A stretch of DNA of 64,000 bases, taken from assembly GCF_022348085.1 (NCBI RefSeq), contig NZ_JAKRFN010000016.1:1-64000 (forward strand). Direction: 5' to 3'. The notes below the pieces were generated by a model. The model did no database searches and was not told where the DNA came from. It saw only the letters and a list, made by a program, of their open reading frames with translations. Positions 25,789 through 33,467 of this stretch are shown here, piece after piece (positions within the stretch are counted from its first letter, which is position 1; each line of letters begins with the position of its first letter). The DNA is from Mycobacterium sp. PSTR-4-N (lineage in GTDB: Bacteria > Actinomycetota > Actinomycetes > Mycobacteriales > Mycobacteriaceae). The position numbers were made by a program, and so were the translations under genes.

Positions 25789-26687
25789 GAGATCGGGCCC
25801 AACGTGTCGCGGATCAGCGTGTTGTCGGTGGTCTGCAGGAACTGTGCGATGCGGGGGTCCTTGAAGGTGTCGATCAGCTTGACCACGTTGGGGTCGTCGA
25901 TGTGCTTGTCGCTCACCACCAGGCCGCCCTCGCTGCCTTTCGGCGCGGGTTCGCGGGCGAGGATCTGCTGTTCCGTCAGGCCGGCGGCGTAGACGTCGGA
26001 GATGTGGACCACGATGGCGTCGACGTCGGCGAGGCTACGCGCCAGCTGGCCGATGGGAACCTGCACGAACTGGTAGTTCTTCGGGTTGGAGGCGATGTCG
26101 CCGAGCTGGGGCAGACCGGCGAGCGTGTCCTTACCGGGCTTGAGCGTGATCTGTTTGTCGTGCGCGAGGTCCAGCAATGCGATGGCCTGTCCGGCGGGAT
26201 CGTCGCGCAGCGCGATCTTGGCGCCCTGGGGCACCTGGTCCCAGTTGCGGTATTTGTCCGAGTAGGTGGCCTGGTCCCAGGTGAACGTCGGCGCGGCCAG
26301 GGTCAGCTGAAAACCGTTGGCGGCGATGGCATCGTTGAGAAAAGGTTGATGCTCGAAGAAGTTGCCTGCGACGGTTCCGGCGTCGACGGCGCGATTGATC
26401 TCGATGAGGTTGTCGATCTTGATGGGCTCGATGGTGATCCCGTGGTCGGGCGCGATGTCGGACGCGATGTAGCTCAGCAGGTTCTCGGCGGCGATGTCGG
26501 TGCTCCACGTCGCCACCGGCAACGTCGTGCCGAACGGCTTGTCCTTGGTGGAGAACTGCGCATAGGAGATTCCCCCGGCGACGGCGAGCACGACGACAGC
26601 GGCGGCCGCGATCCACGGCCAGCGCTTCTTCTTCTTGATGTCGATGTCGAGCCCCGCGCTCGAAGGCGAACTGATCTGGTCGGTCAT
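25785..26687 (-). CDS. metQ: MetQ/NlpA-type ABC transporter substrate-binding protein
   Basis: The 300-residue product has a cytoplasmic N-terminus ending KKKKR, one transmembrane helix (~residues 26-46) and an NlpA-like domain (VATWSTDIAAENLLSYIA, NFFEHQPFLNDA). There is no lipobox cysteine, so it is held by a helix rather than a lipid, as in many actinobacterial MetQ proteins. ATG 26687 follows GAAAGGA. It lies 10 bases after the permease gene and overlaps the monooxygenase start. The ligand may be methionine or an organosulfur compound; I cannot tell which. Confidence 0.82.
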   Translation of the reverse strand: MTDQISSPSSAGLDIDIKKKKRWPWIAAAAVVVLAVAGGISYAQFSTKDKPFGTTLPVATWSTDIAAENLLSYIASDIAPDHGITIEPIKIDNLIEINRAVDAGTVAGNFFEHQPFLNDAIAANGFQLTLAAPTFTWDQATYSDKYRNWDQVPQGAKIALRDDPAGQAIALLDLAHDKQITLKPGKDTLAGLPQLGDIASNPKNYQFVQVPIGQLARSLADVDAIVVHISDVYAAGLTEQQILAREPAPKGSEGGLVVSDKHIDDPNVVKLIDTFKDPRIAQFLQTTDNTLIRDTLGPIS

Positions 26688-26697
26688 GGGTGTCCTT

Positions 26698-27381
26698 TCA
26701 CCGGGTGAGGGCTTTGACCACACGGTCGCCGACGAATTGGACGACGGCGATGGTGATGATCAACGAGATGGCGGTCGCGATCATGATGTTGTCGTCGAAT
26801 CGGTTGTAGCCGTAGGTGATCGCGAGGTTGCCGATTCCGCCGGCACCGATCGAACCGGCGATCGCGGAGTAGTCGATCATCGCGATCGTGTTGACGGTGA
26901 GTGCTCCGGCGATGGCCGGAAGTGCCTCGGAGAGCTGCACGGTGCGGATCACCTGAAGTGTGGACCCGCCGGAGACCTGCCCCATGTCGGTGACGTCGGA
27001 GCGGACTTCCCTCAGCGCGTTCTGTACCAGTCGCGCGAAGAACGGAACCCCGGCCACGGTCATCGGCACGACGGCCGCCGGGATGCCGATGGTGGTGCCG
27101 ACGAGGAACCGTGTCACCGGGATGATCGCCGCCATCAGGATCAGGAAGGGCAGTGAGCGGCCGATGTTGACGATCGTGTTGAGCACGACGAAAACCCGGG
27201 GGTCCGGGTACAAACCCAGCCCCGAGGTGTTGTGCAGGATCACTCCGACCGGGATGCCGATCAGCACGACGAGTGCCATCGTGATGCCGACCATCAGCCA
27301 CGTCTCCCCGTAAGCGGGCAACAGCAGCCCGGGTACCTTGTGCCAGGGCGTGCTGAAGTCTTCTTGGGCCAGCAGTGTCAC
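26698..27381 (-). CDS. metI: MetI-type ABC transporter permease
   Basis: The 227-residue protein has five to six membrane segments and the binding-protein-dependent permease loop near residue 120 (PMTVAGVPFFARLVQNALREV), followed by a conserved MIDYSAIAGSIGAGGIGNLAI segment typical of MetI. GTG 27381 overlaps the metN stop as GTGA. With metN and metQ it forms a complete methionine-uptake-type importer. Confidence 0.88.
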   Translation of the reverse strand: MTLLAQEDFSTPWHKVPGLLLPAYGETWLMVGITMALVVLIGIPVGVILHNTSGLGLYPDPRVFVVLNTIVNIGRSLPFLILMAAIIPVTRFLVGTTIGIPAAVVPMTVAGVPFFARLVQNALREVRSDVTDMGQVSGGSTLQVIRTVQLSEALPAIAGALTVNTIAMIDYSAIAGSIGAGGIGNLAITYGYNRFDDNIMIATAISLIITIAVVQFVGDRVVKALTR

Positions 27382-28373
27382 GCCGCGATCTCCGCGGACC
27401 GGCGTGCGCTGACGTGCAGTCCGAGGTCGGTGAGATACCGGGCGAAACCCGTTGGCGCAGAGGGTGAGAGTGCCAGAACGGCGCGGCCGACGGCGATTCC
27501 GCGGATCGCCTCCACGCTGGCGCTGAGGACGCTGACCCGGGTGCCCGACAGGCCGGGGGCGTGCTGTATCGAGGTCAGCCAGTCCAGCGGTACGTCACGC
27601 GAGGCGTAGGACACCTCCCACACCTCACCGTCGTCGCGCAGCGGCACTCTCGGCCGGTCAGGAAGGAGTTCGTGCGCCAGTGACGACTCAGGATCCAAGA
27701 TGATGTCCTCGACGGATCCGCACTCGATGATGCGTCCGTCGGCGATCCTGGCCACCGAGTCCGCGATGTCGCGGACCACCTCCATCTCGTGGGTGATCAG
27801 GATGATCGACAGGCCGTAGTCGTCACGAAGGTGGCTGAGCAGATCGAGTATCGACGTGGTCGTGGCCGGATCGAGTCCCGAGGTGGCCTCGTCGGAGAGC
27901 ACCAGCGACGGTCCGAGTGCGAGGGCGCGGGCGATGCCGACCCGCTGCTTCTGACCGCCGGAGAGCTGTGCGGGGTAGGAAGCGCCGCGGTCGGACAGGC
28001 CGACCCGGTCGAGCAGTTCACCGACGCGTCGATCGACGGATTCGTTTGTTGCACCGAGGTATTCGAGGGGCAGCGCCACGTTCTGGGCAACGGTGCGGCG
28101 CCGCAGCAGCGGTGCGGACTGGAAGATGACCCCGATCTTGCGGCGCGCCGCCACCAACTGGTCGGGGGACAGGGTGGTGAAGTCCTTCCCGTCCACGCGG
28201 ACGGTGCCGCTGGTGGGCCGTTCGAGGAAGCTGATGCAGCGACTCAAGGTGCTCTTGCCGGCGCCGCTGGGCCCGACCACCGCCAGGATCTCGCCATCGG
28301 CTACCGACAGGCTGACGTCGTCGAGCACGGCGCGCTCACCGAACCGCTTCGTCAGTTTCTCGATTTCGATCAC
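27378..28373 (-). CDS. metN: MetN-type ABC transporter ATP-binding protein with NIL domain
   Basis: The 331-residue product shows Walker A GPSGAGKST (residues 34-42), signature LSGGQKQRVGIARAL, the Walker B region LVLSDEATSGLDP, and the H-loop ITHEM. The C-terminal ~80 residues resemble the NIL regulatory domain of MetN, which senses the transported ligand. GTG 28373 begins the usual IEIEKLTKRFG N-terminus; the upstream open frame lacks homology. It is the first gene of the metN-metI-metQ-monooxygenase operon, and a 12-bp palindrome lies 28 bases upstream. Confidence 0.88.
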   Translation of the reverse strand: MIEIEKLTKRFGERAVLDDVSLSVADGEILAVVGPSGAGKSTLSRCISFLERPTSGTVRVDGKDFTTLSPDQLVAARRKIGVIFQSAPLLRRRTVAQNVALPLEYLGATNESVDRRVGELLDRVGLSDRGASYPAQLSGGQKQRVGIARALALGPSLVLSDEATSGLDPATTTSILDLLSHLRDDYGLSIILITHEMEVVRDIADSVARIADGRIIECGSVEDIILDPESSLAHELLPDRPRVPLRDDGEVWEVSYASRDVPLDWLTSIQHAPGLSGTRVSVLSASVEAIRGIAVGRAVLALSPSAPTGFARYLTDLGLHVSARRSAEIAA

Positions 28374-28400
28374 GTCGGGAGAACCTACGCATACCGTCAG

Positions 28401-28412
28401 GCTGTCGACAGC
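28401..28412. promoter_or_regulatory. Perfect 12-bp palindrome in the metN/ssuD-like divergent region
   Basis: GCTGTCGACAGC is a perfect inverted repeat, 28 bases upstream of the metN start and about 100 bases upstream of the divergent SsuD-like gene. Its place suggests an operator for a sulfur-status or ligand-responsive repressor, but no regulator gene is adjacent and the protein is unknown. Confidence 0.35.
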
Positions 28413-28515
28413 ATAGAGATCGCTGTGATCGTAACTAGCGCAGCATGATTGGGATCTTGCGATCACCGTGGGCGAAACTCTTGACCGTCGGGCGGGTGCC
28501 AGTGAGGCTCGCAAG

Positions 28516-29616
28516 ATGGCTGTCCGTCCGACGCTGCACTGGTACCTACCCACCCACGGCGACACCGCCACGATCGCGGACAATCAGGCCGCCACTGGTT
28601 CGCGGGTGCCCTCGTTCCTGGAGCCGTCGCTGGAGAATTTGACCGTTCTGGCCCGCACCGCAGAGGATCTCGGCTTCGAGGCGGCGCTGACCCCGACCGG
28701 GTCGTACTGCGAAGACTCCTGGTTGGCCACCGCGGCGCTGGCCCAGCACACCCGGGCGCTGAAGTTCCTCGTCGCTTTCCGGCCCGGGGTGCTCTCCCCG
28801 ACACTGGCGGCCCAGCAGGTCAGCACGTATCAGCGGTTCACCGGAAACCGGTTGGCGCTCAACGTCGTCACCGGAGGCGACGATGCCGAGATGCGCCGGT
28901 TCGGTGACGATCTCGACAAGACGGCCCGGTACCGGCGCACCAGCGAGTTCCTGACGATCGTGCGCGGCATCCTGTCCCACGACGAATTCTCCTTCGATGG
29001 CGAGTTCTACACCGTCGAGCGGGCAAAGACCGCCTACCCGCTCACCACGCGCCCGACGGTCTATTTCGGCGGCTCGTCGCCCGAGGCCATCGCGGTGGCC
29101 GCCGAACACGCCGACGTCTATCTCACCTGGGGCGAGACACCCGACCAGGTCGCCGAGAAGTTCGAGCGGGTGCGCGCGGCGGCCGCCGAGCACGGCCGCG
29201 CCCTGCGCTTCGGCGTGCGGCTGCACACCGTGGCCCGACCCACCACCGCGCAGGCGTGGGAGCGGGCCGAGGAACTTCTTGCCGACCTGACCCCGGAGCA
29301 GGTCAGGCGGGCTCACGCCCGCTACTCCGCGAGCGTGTCCGAGGGGCAGCGGCGGATGGCGGCGCTGACGGACGGGGTGCTGCGCGACGCCCGCAGCCTC
29401 GAGATCGCGCCGGGTTTGTGGGCGGGTCCGAGCCTGGTGCGCGACGGCGCTGGCACCGCCGCGGTCGGCAGCTACGCCGACGTGGCCGGCGTGCTCGGTC
29501 GGTACGCCGACGTGGGCGCCTCGGAGTTCATCCTGTCCGGCTACCCGCAGATCGAGGAGATCCGCCACGTGGGTGGCGGGGTGATACCGCTTCTGCAGAT
29601 CGGCACGGCCGCGTAG
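28516..29616 (+). CDS. SsuD-like FMN-dependent alkanesulfonate monooxygenase
   Basis: The 366-residue protein begins RPTLHWYLPTHGD and contains LKFLVAFRPGVLSP, NRLALNVVTGGDD and VYFGGSSPEAI, all typical of the SsuD branch of luciferase-like monooxygenases. These split alkanesulfonates to sulfite and an aldehyde with FMNH2 and oxygen. ATG 28516 gives the family N-terminus with GAGG upstream; an earlier GTG would add 16 residues. It diverges from the MetNIQ-type operon that ends in another flavin monooxygenase. A flavin reductase partner is not seen here. Confidence 0.82.
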   Translation: MAVRPTLHWYLPTHGDTATIADNQAATGSRVPSFLEPSLENLTVLARTAEDLGFEAALTPTGSYCEDSWLATAALAQHTRALKFLVAFRPGVLSPTLAAQQVSTYQRFTGNRLALNVVTGGDDAEMRRFGDDLDKTARYRRTSEFLTIVRGILSHDEFSFDGEFYTVERAKTAYPLTTRPTVYFGGSSPEAIAVAAEHADVYLTWGETPDQVAEKFERVRAAAAEHGRALRFGVRLHTVARPTTAQAWERAEELLADLTPEQVRRAHARYSASVSEGQRRMAALTDGVLRDARSLEIAPGLWAGPSLVRDGAGTAAVGSYADVAGVLGRYADVGASEFILSGYPQIEEIRHVGGGVIPLLQIGTAA

Positions 29617-29626
29617 GGTTTTTCCG

Positions 29627-30232
29627 ATGAGCATCGACGTCTCAGCTGCTCGCCGGTCGGATGTCAAGGCTCTGTCGCGGGTGCTCGGGCGGGCGTTCTT
29701 CGACGACCCGGTGATGCAGTGGATGGTGCCCGACGATGCGCGTCGCGCCACCGCGCTGCCCCGCATCTTCGCGGCGATGACCCGGCATCACTTTCTCGCC
29801 GGCGACGCTGTCGAGCTGGCCCACCGTAGGGGCGATCTCGGCGCTGCGGCCCTCTGGGATCCGCCGGGGCGGTGGAAGACCACCACCCGCGAGGATCTGG
29901 CGATGATGCCGACATTCCTGCTGGCGATGCGCGGCGAGGCCAAGCGCGGCATGGAGGTCTCGGAGCTGATGAAACACCACCATCCCGAGGAGCCCCACTG
30001 GTATCTCGCGGTCATCGGCAGCGACCCCGACGTGCGCGGCGCCGGATTCGGCAACGCTCTGATGCGCTCGCGGCTGGACCGCTGCGACGCCGAGGGCGCG
30101 CCGGCGTACCTGGAGTCCACCAAGGAGTCGAACGTGCCGTACTACCTGCGGTTCGGCTTCGAGGTGACGGGCGAACTCGTCGTGCCGGGCGGCGGACCGA
30201 CGATGTGGCAGATGTGGCGGGCGCCCCGCTGA
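29627..30232 (+). CDS. GNAT-family N-acetyltransferase
   Basis: The 201-residue product has a GNAT fold. The acetyl-CoA motif is read as VIGSDPDVRGAGFGNALM near residues 125-142, followed by YLESTKESNVPYYLRFGF. The substrate is unknown. It follows the SsuD-like gene by 10 bases and may be co-transcribed with it. It precedes the nuo-like operon by 67 bases. Confidence 0.85.
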   Translation: MSIDVSAARRSDVKALSRVLGRAFFDDPVMQWMVPDDARRATALPRIFAAMTRHHFLAGDAVELAHRRGDLGAAALWDPPGRWKTTTREDLAMMPTFLLAMRGEAKRGMEVSELMKHHHPEEPHWYLAVIGSDPDVRGAGFGNALMRSRLDRCDAEGAPAYLESTKESNVPYYLRFGFEVTGELVVPGGGPTMWQMWRAPR

Positions 30233-30299
30233 CCGTTTAACCGGCGGCGCCGGGGGAAGTTATGGACACGCCGCGGAACGCCCGAGAGGAGCCGAGCAC

Positions 30300-30644
30300 G
30301 TGTACACCGGCATCGCCTCGATGCTCGTCGTGTGCCTGATCGGGGCGGCGGGCGCCTATCTGCTGCACCGGGTGACCGCGGTGGCCGCCGATCCGCTGGT
30401 GTCGCTGCCGTTCCAGTCGGGCTGGCGTCCCGAGGAGCATGCGCTGTCGCGGTATCACGTGCGTTGGTACGCCGCGACGCTGGTGTTCCTCGCTTTCGAC
30501 GTCGAGATGTTGTTCATGTACCCGTGGGCGGTGGTGGTGGTCGAGAAGGGGGTCGGCGCGATCGTCGAGATGTTCGCGTTCCTGGGCGCTCTGTTCGTGG
30601 CGGTCGTCTGGGCGTGGCGTGAGGGTGCGCTGCGATGGTCCTGA
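30300..30644 (+). CDS. nuoA: NuoA-like complex I subunit
   Basis: The 114-residue protein has three transmembrane helices and NuoA landmarks: FQSGWRPEEHALSRYHVRWY in the first loop, then FLAFDVEMLFMYPWAV. In complex I this loop and the FDVE acidic residues help link quinone chemistry to proton pumping. Here the usual cysteine of the FECG-type loop motif is absent (FQSG). GTG 30300 is preceded by GAGAGGAG. It opens an eight-gene operon lacking the NADH and Fe-S modules. Confidence 0.88.
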   Translation: MYTGIASMLVVCLIGAAGAYLLHRVTAVAADPLVSLPFQSGWRPEEHALSRYHVRWYAATLVFLAFDVEMLFMYPWAVVVVEKGVGAIVEMFAFLGALFVAVVWAWREGALRWS

Positions 30645-31681
30645 GCGCGCCGCTGGCGCGGCTCGCGATCCGCCGGACCCATGTGTTGGCGGTGGAGATC
30701 CCGGGCCACTGGTCCACCCGTGTCGCGGTGCAGCGCCGCGTGCGCGGTCGGGGGTGGACGACGGCGACGTCTGCGGCCGACGCCGACGTGCTCGCGGTGT
30801 GCGGAAGCCCCGGGCCGGAGTTCGCGGCGGTGCTCGACCGGGTGTGGGACCAGCTTCCTGGCCCGCGGGTGCGCATCGACATCGCCGACGCGGGTTCGGT
30901 CGACGACGCGCTGGATCGCGCCGCGGCGGGGTTGCTCGATGACGCCGCTCAGGTCGCCGACGCGCGGAACCGGCCGTCACGACCCGACACCGACACCGAC
31001 ACCGGTGACGGCGACATGGCGCCGTCGGGCATCCCCCTGGCCGAGGGCGCCGACGACCGCGACGGCCTCGAGATGGATGTGCTGCATCTGCCGCTGGGGC
31101 CGGTGCTGCCGCACTGGCCCGCGGGTGTGGTGCTGCGCTGCGTCCTGAGCGGCGATGTGGTGACCGACGTCGACGTCGACGTGCTCGACGGCGAAAACCA
31201 TTGCCGGGCAGACACTCTCGGCGCCGCTCGGCTGTGCGATCACCTGCTCGACCTGTTCGCGCTGGCCGGGTGGCGCCGCGGGGCGGTGACGGCGCGCCGC
31301 TGCCGTGACCTGTTGCTCGACGACCCGCACGACCGCCGTGCCGCCGGCCTGCTCGATCGGCTGCAGCGCGACGTGCGTCGGTCGAGGCTGCTGCGGTGGT
31401 CCCTGCGCGGCCTCGCCCCGTTGAGCGCCGACCACGTCGCCGGCGCTCGCCTGCCCTCGCTCCTGGCTGGTGACTCCTGGGACCGGCTGCTCACCCGCCT
31501 GCGGGTCACGGCGGAGATGACGACGAACGCGTCCGACGCCGATCCGCTCGTCGTCGACTCGACGGTGGCGGCCGACGCCCTGCCCGGCATCGTGACGGGG
31601 CTCGACGTCGCTGCGGTACGCCTCGTGATCGCCGGCCTGGGTGTCGACGCAGCCTCACCCGACCGGGCGGAGACGGCATGA
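30635..31681 (+). CDS. Degenerate NuoB/NuoD-like hybrid protein of a complex I-like operon
   Basis: The 348-residue product occupies the place of nuoB-nuoC-nuoD. By eye, residues ~45-85 (ADADVLAVCGSPGPEF... VWDQLPGPRV) resemble the NuoB stretch ADVLIVTGPVT...YEQMPEPK. Residues ~150-185 (LHLPLGPVLPHWPAGVVLRC... VDVLDG) resemble the NuoD hairpin IGPQHPSTHGVLRL...HIGYLHRG. NuoB's four N2-cluster cysteines and NuoD's quinone-binding His pattern are missing. The C-terminal half is Arg/Leu-rich and unassigned. It overlaps nuoA by 10 bases and nuoH by ATGA, so it is clearly translated with the operon. I infer a structural cap on the membrane arm without electron transfer. The alignment is weak and needs a profile search. 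Confidence 0.55.
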   Translation: MVLSAPLARLAIRRTHVLAVEIPGHWSTRVAVQRRVRGRGWTTATSAADADVLAVCGSPGPEFAAVLDRVWDQLPGPRVRIDIADAGSVDDALDRAAAGLLDDAAQVADARNRPSRPDTDTDTGDGDMAPSGIPLAEGADDRDGLEMDVLHLPLGPVLPHWPAGVVLRCVLSGDVVTDVDVDVLDGENHCRADTLGAARLCDHLLDLFALAGWRRGAVTARRCRDLLLDDPHDRRAAGLLDRLQRDVRRSRLLRWSLRGLAPLSADHVAGARLPSLLAGDSWDRLLTRLRVTAEMTTNASDADPLVVDSTVAADALPGIVTGLDVAAVRLVIAGLGVDAASPDRAETA

Positions 31682-32580
31682 GCGCACCGTCGACGGTGGT
31701 GTCCGGGGCGTGGGCGCCGGTGGCCGCCCTGGCGCTCGGGGGTCTCGCGTACTACGCGGCGGCCCTCGACGGGGCGCGGGTCGCCGCCCCGATGCTGGAG
31801 ACGGCGCGGCTGATGCGGCAGCGGCGGCGCGTCACGGTGGAGGCCGACCGGCCCCTGTGGCGCCTCGGCGGCGCGGGTCTGCTCGTCGCCGCGCTGTCGA
31901 TGATCACCGTCGTGCCCCTCGGGCAGTGGGTGCTCTTCGATCTCGACGTCGGGATCGTCTGGTTCAACGCGATGGACGTGACGGTGTGGGCGCTGGTGTG
32001 GCTCGCCGGCTGGGGACCCAATTCCGCGCACTCGCTGGTCGGAGGGTACCGATTCCTCGCGCAGGCGCTCGGATACGAACTGCCGCTGATGTTCGCCCTG
32101 GTGGCGCCCGCGATCGCCGCGCAGAGCCTGCACCTGGGCACCGTCGCGGCAGCTCAGCAGGATCTCTGGTTCGTGGTGTGGATGCCGGTCGCCTTCGTCG
32201 TGTACTGCCTCGGCGTCGCCGGGTTCGCAGTATGGGGACCCGCCTCGGCGGCGGTGGGGCTGGACATCGCCGGCGGCGCCGCGGCCGAACTGTCCGGCGT
32301 GGACCGGCTGCTGTTCGAGCTCGGCCGGTACGCGTTGCTGGCCGCCGGCGCCGCGGTCGCGGTACCGCTGTTCCTCGGCGGCGGCGCCGGGCCGGTGCTG
32401 CCGGGCTGGCTGTGGGTGCCGGTCAAGGCGGTCGCGGTGCTGACGGTGCTGGTCTGGCTACGCCGCCGGCTCCCGGTGCTGCGGCCGGACAAGTTCATGG
32501 AAGTGGGATGGCTGGTGCTGCTGCCGCTGGCGCTGGTTCAGGACCTCGTCGTCGCCGTCGTCGCCGTTTGGAGGAGCTGA
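31678..32580 (+). CDS. nuoH: NuoH-like complex I subunit, diverged
   Basis: The 300-residue, roughly eight-helix protein aligns to NuoH at several points: ADRPLWRLGG, AGWGPNSAHSLVGGYRFLAQALGYELPL, and the C-terminal KFMEVGWLVLLPLALVQ. NuoH normally carries an Arg/Gly/Pro-rich first loop (RxGPNRVGPxG) and an acidic loop ending EYSGM that forms the quinone cavity. Both are eroded here: the first reads DGARVAAPMLETARLM, and the second AAAELSGVDRLLFELGRY. This fits loss of quinone reduction in the complex. Its ATG overlaps the hybrid gene's stop as ATGA. Confidence 0.82.
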   Translation: MSAPSTVVSGAWAPVAALALGGLAYYAAALDGARVAAPMLETARLMRQRRRVTVEADRPLWRLGGAGLLVAALSMITVVPLGQWVLFDLDVGIVWFNAMDVTVWALVWLAGWGPNSAHSLVGGYRFLAQALGYELPLMFALVAPAIAAQSLHLGTVAAAQQDLWFVVWMPVAFVVYCLGVAGFAVWGPASAAVGLDIAGGAAAELSGVDRLLFELGRYALLAAGAAVAVPLFLGGGAGPVLPGWLWVPVKAVAVLTVLVWLRRRLPVLRPDKFMEVGWLVLLPLALVQDLVVAVVAVWRS

Positions 32581-32588
32581 TCACCATC

Positions 32589-33164
32589 ATGGTCACCGGC
32601 TTGCTGACCGACACTGTGTTCTGGGCCTGCGCGGGCGTGGCCGTCATCGCCGGCATCGCGGTGTTCACCGTCGACTCGATGGCGAGAGCCACCTACGCGC
32701 TGGCCGCGTCTTTCATCGCCGTCGGCGTCGTGGTGCTGCTGCTGCAGCAGAGCTACGTCGGCGTCGTCGTCATCCTGATGATGGTGATGGAGATGGCGGT
32801 GATGGCCGTCTACATGGTCATGTTCATGGGGATGAACCCGGCGCTGATGCCGATGAGCATGGTGCACGGCAAACGGATGTCGCTGGGTATCTCGGCGGGT
32901 GTGTTCCTGCTGCTGGCCGCCGGCATCCTGGCGGTCGACTGGCCGTCCCGCCGCCAGGCGCCGCCCCCCGATGTCACCGCGGCGCTCGGCGACGCGCTGA
33001 TGGGCCCGAAGATGCTGGTGATGATCGTGATCAGCCCGGTGATGGTGGCCACGATCGTGGGCGGCGTGGTACTGGCCGCCCATCGCGGCCGCTACGACCG
33101 CTTCGGCGATGACCTCGGGACGCGGCCGCCGCAGGATCCGCAACCGGGCGGGGTGGGGCGATGA
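32589..33164 (+). CDS. nuoJ: NuoJ-like complex I subunit
   Basis: ATG 32589 gives 191 residues and five hydrophobic segments, including SYVGVVVILMMVMEMAVMAVYMVMF, which corresponds to the NuoJ helix with a pi-bulge. The region ALMPMSMVHGKRMSLG is Met-rich and unusual. The C-terminus is polar. GGAGG lies about 13 bases before the ATG, slightly far, so an upstream non-ATG start is possible. The stop overlaps nuoK as ATGA. Confidence 0.8.
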   Translation: MVTGLLTDTVFWACAGVAVIAGIAVFTVDSMARATYALAASFIAVGVVVLLLQQSYVGVVVILMMVMEMAVMAVYMVMFMGMNPALMPMSMVHGKRMSLGISAGVFLLLAAGILAVDWPSRRQAPPPDVTAALGDALMGPKMLVMIVISPVMVATIVGGVVLAAHRGRYDRFGDDLGTRPPQDPQPGGVGR

Positions 33165-33463
33165 CGCTGCAGACCCTGCTGCTGGTGGCCGCCGCGGTGT
33201 TCTGCGTCGGCCTCTACGGCGCGTTGTCCCAGCAAGTCGTGGTCATGGTCATGATGGGCCTGGAGTTGATGATCAACGCGGTGATCCTGGCCGCCGCGGG
33301 CATCTGGTGGTTCGTGGCCCCGGCGCCGACCGGTCAGGTGCTGCTGATGGTGATCATCGCCGCGATGACCGTCGAGATGGCGATGGGGTTCGCCGTCGCG
33401 ACGCTGCTGCACCGTCGCCGCCAGGCGGACATGACCGACATGGCCACGGATCTGTCCGGGTAG
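33161..33463 (+). CDS. nuoK: NuoK-like complex I subunit
   Basis: The 100-residue protein has three helices and keeps both membrane-buried glutamates of NuoK, in GLELMIN (~residue 35) and MTVEMAMG (~70). These carry protons in complex I and in Mrp-type antiporters. Its start overlaps the nuoJ stop as ATGA, and nuoL begins five bases after its end. Retention of both glutamates argues that the operon still moves ions. Confidence 0.9.
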   Translation: MTLQTLLLVAAAVFCVGLYGALSQQVVVMVMMGLELMINAVILAAAGIWWFVAPAPTGQVLLMVIIAAMTVEMAMGFAVATLLHRRRQADMTDMATDLSG

Positions 33464-33467
33464 CTCC

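Noticed and set aside
27378..28583. Start of metN at 28583
   Set aside because: The first 70 codons of that frame run through the divergent promoter region and the SsuD-like start, and lack ABC-ATPase similarity; GTG 28373 gives the normal N-terminus.
30233..30299. Stress-sigma promoter before nuoA (GGGAAGTTA)
   Set aside because: A GGGAA-like start is visible but no matching -10 at proper spacing, so I do not call a promoter.
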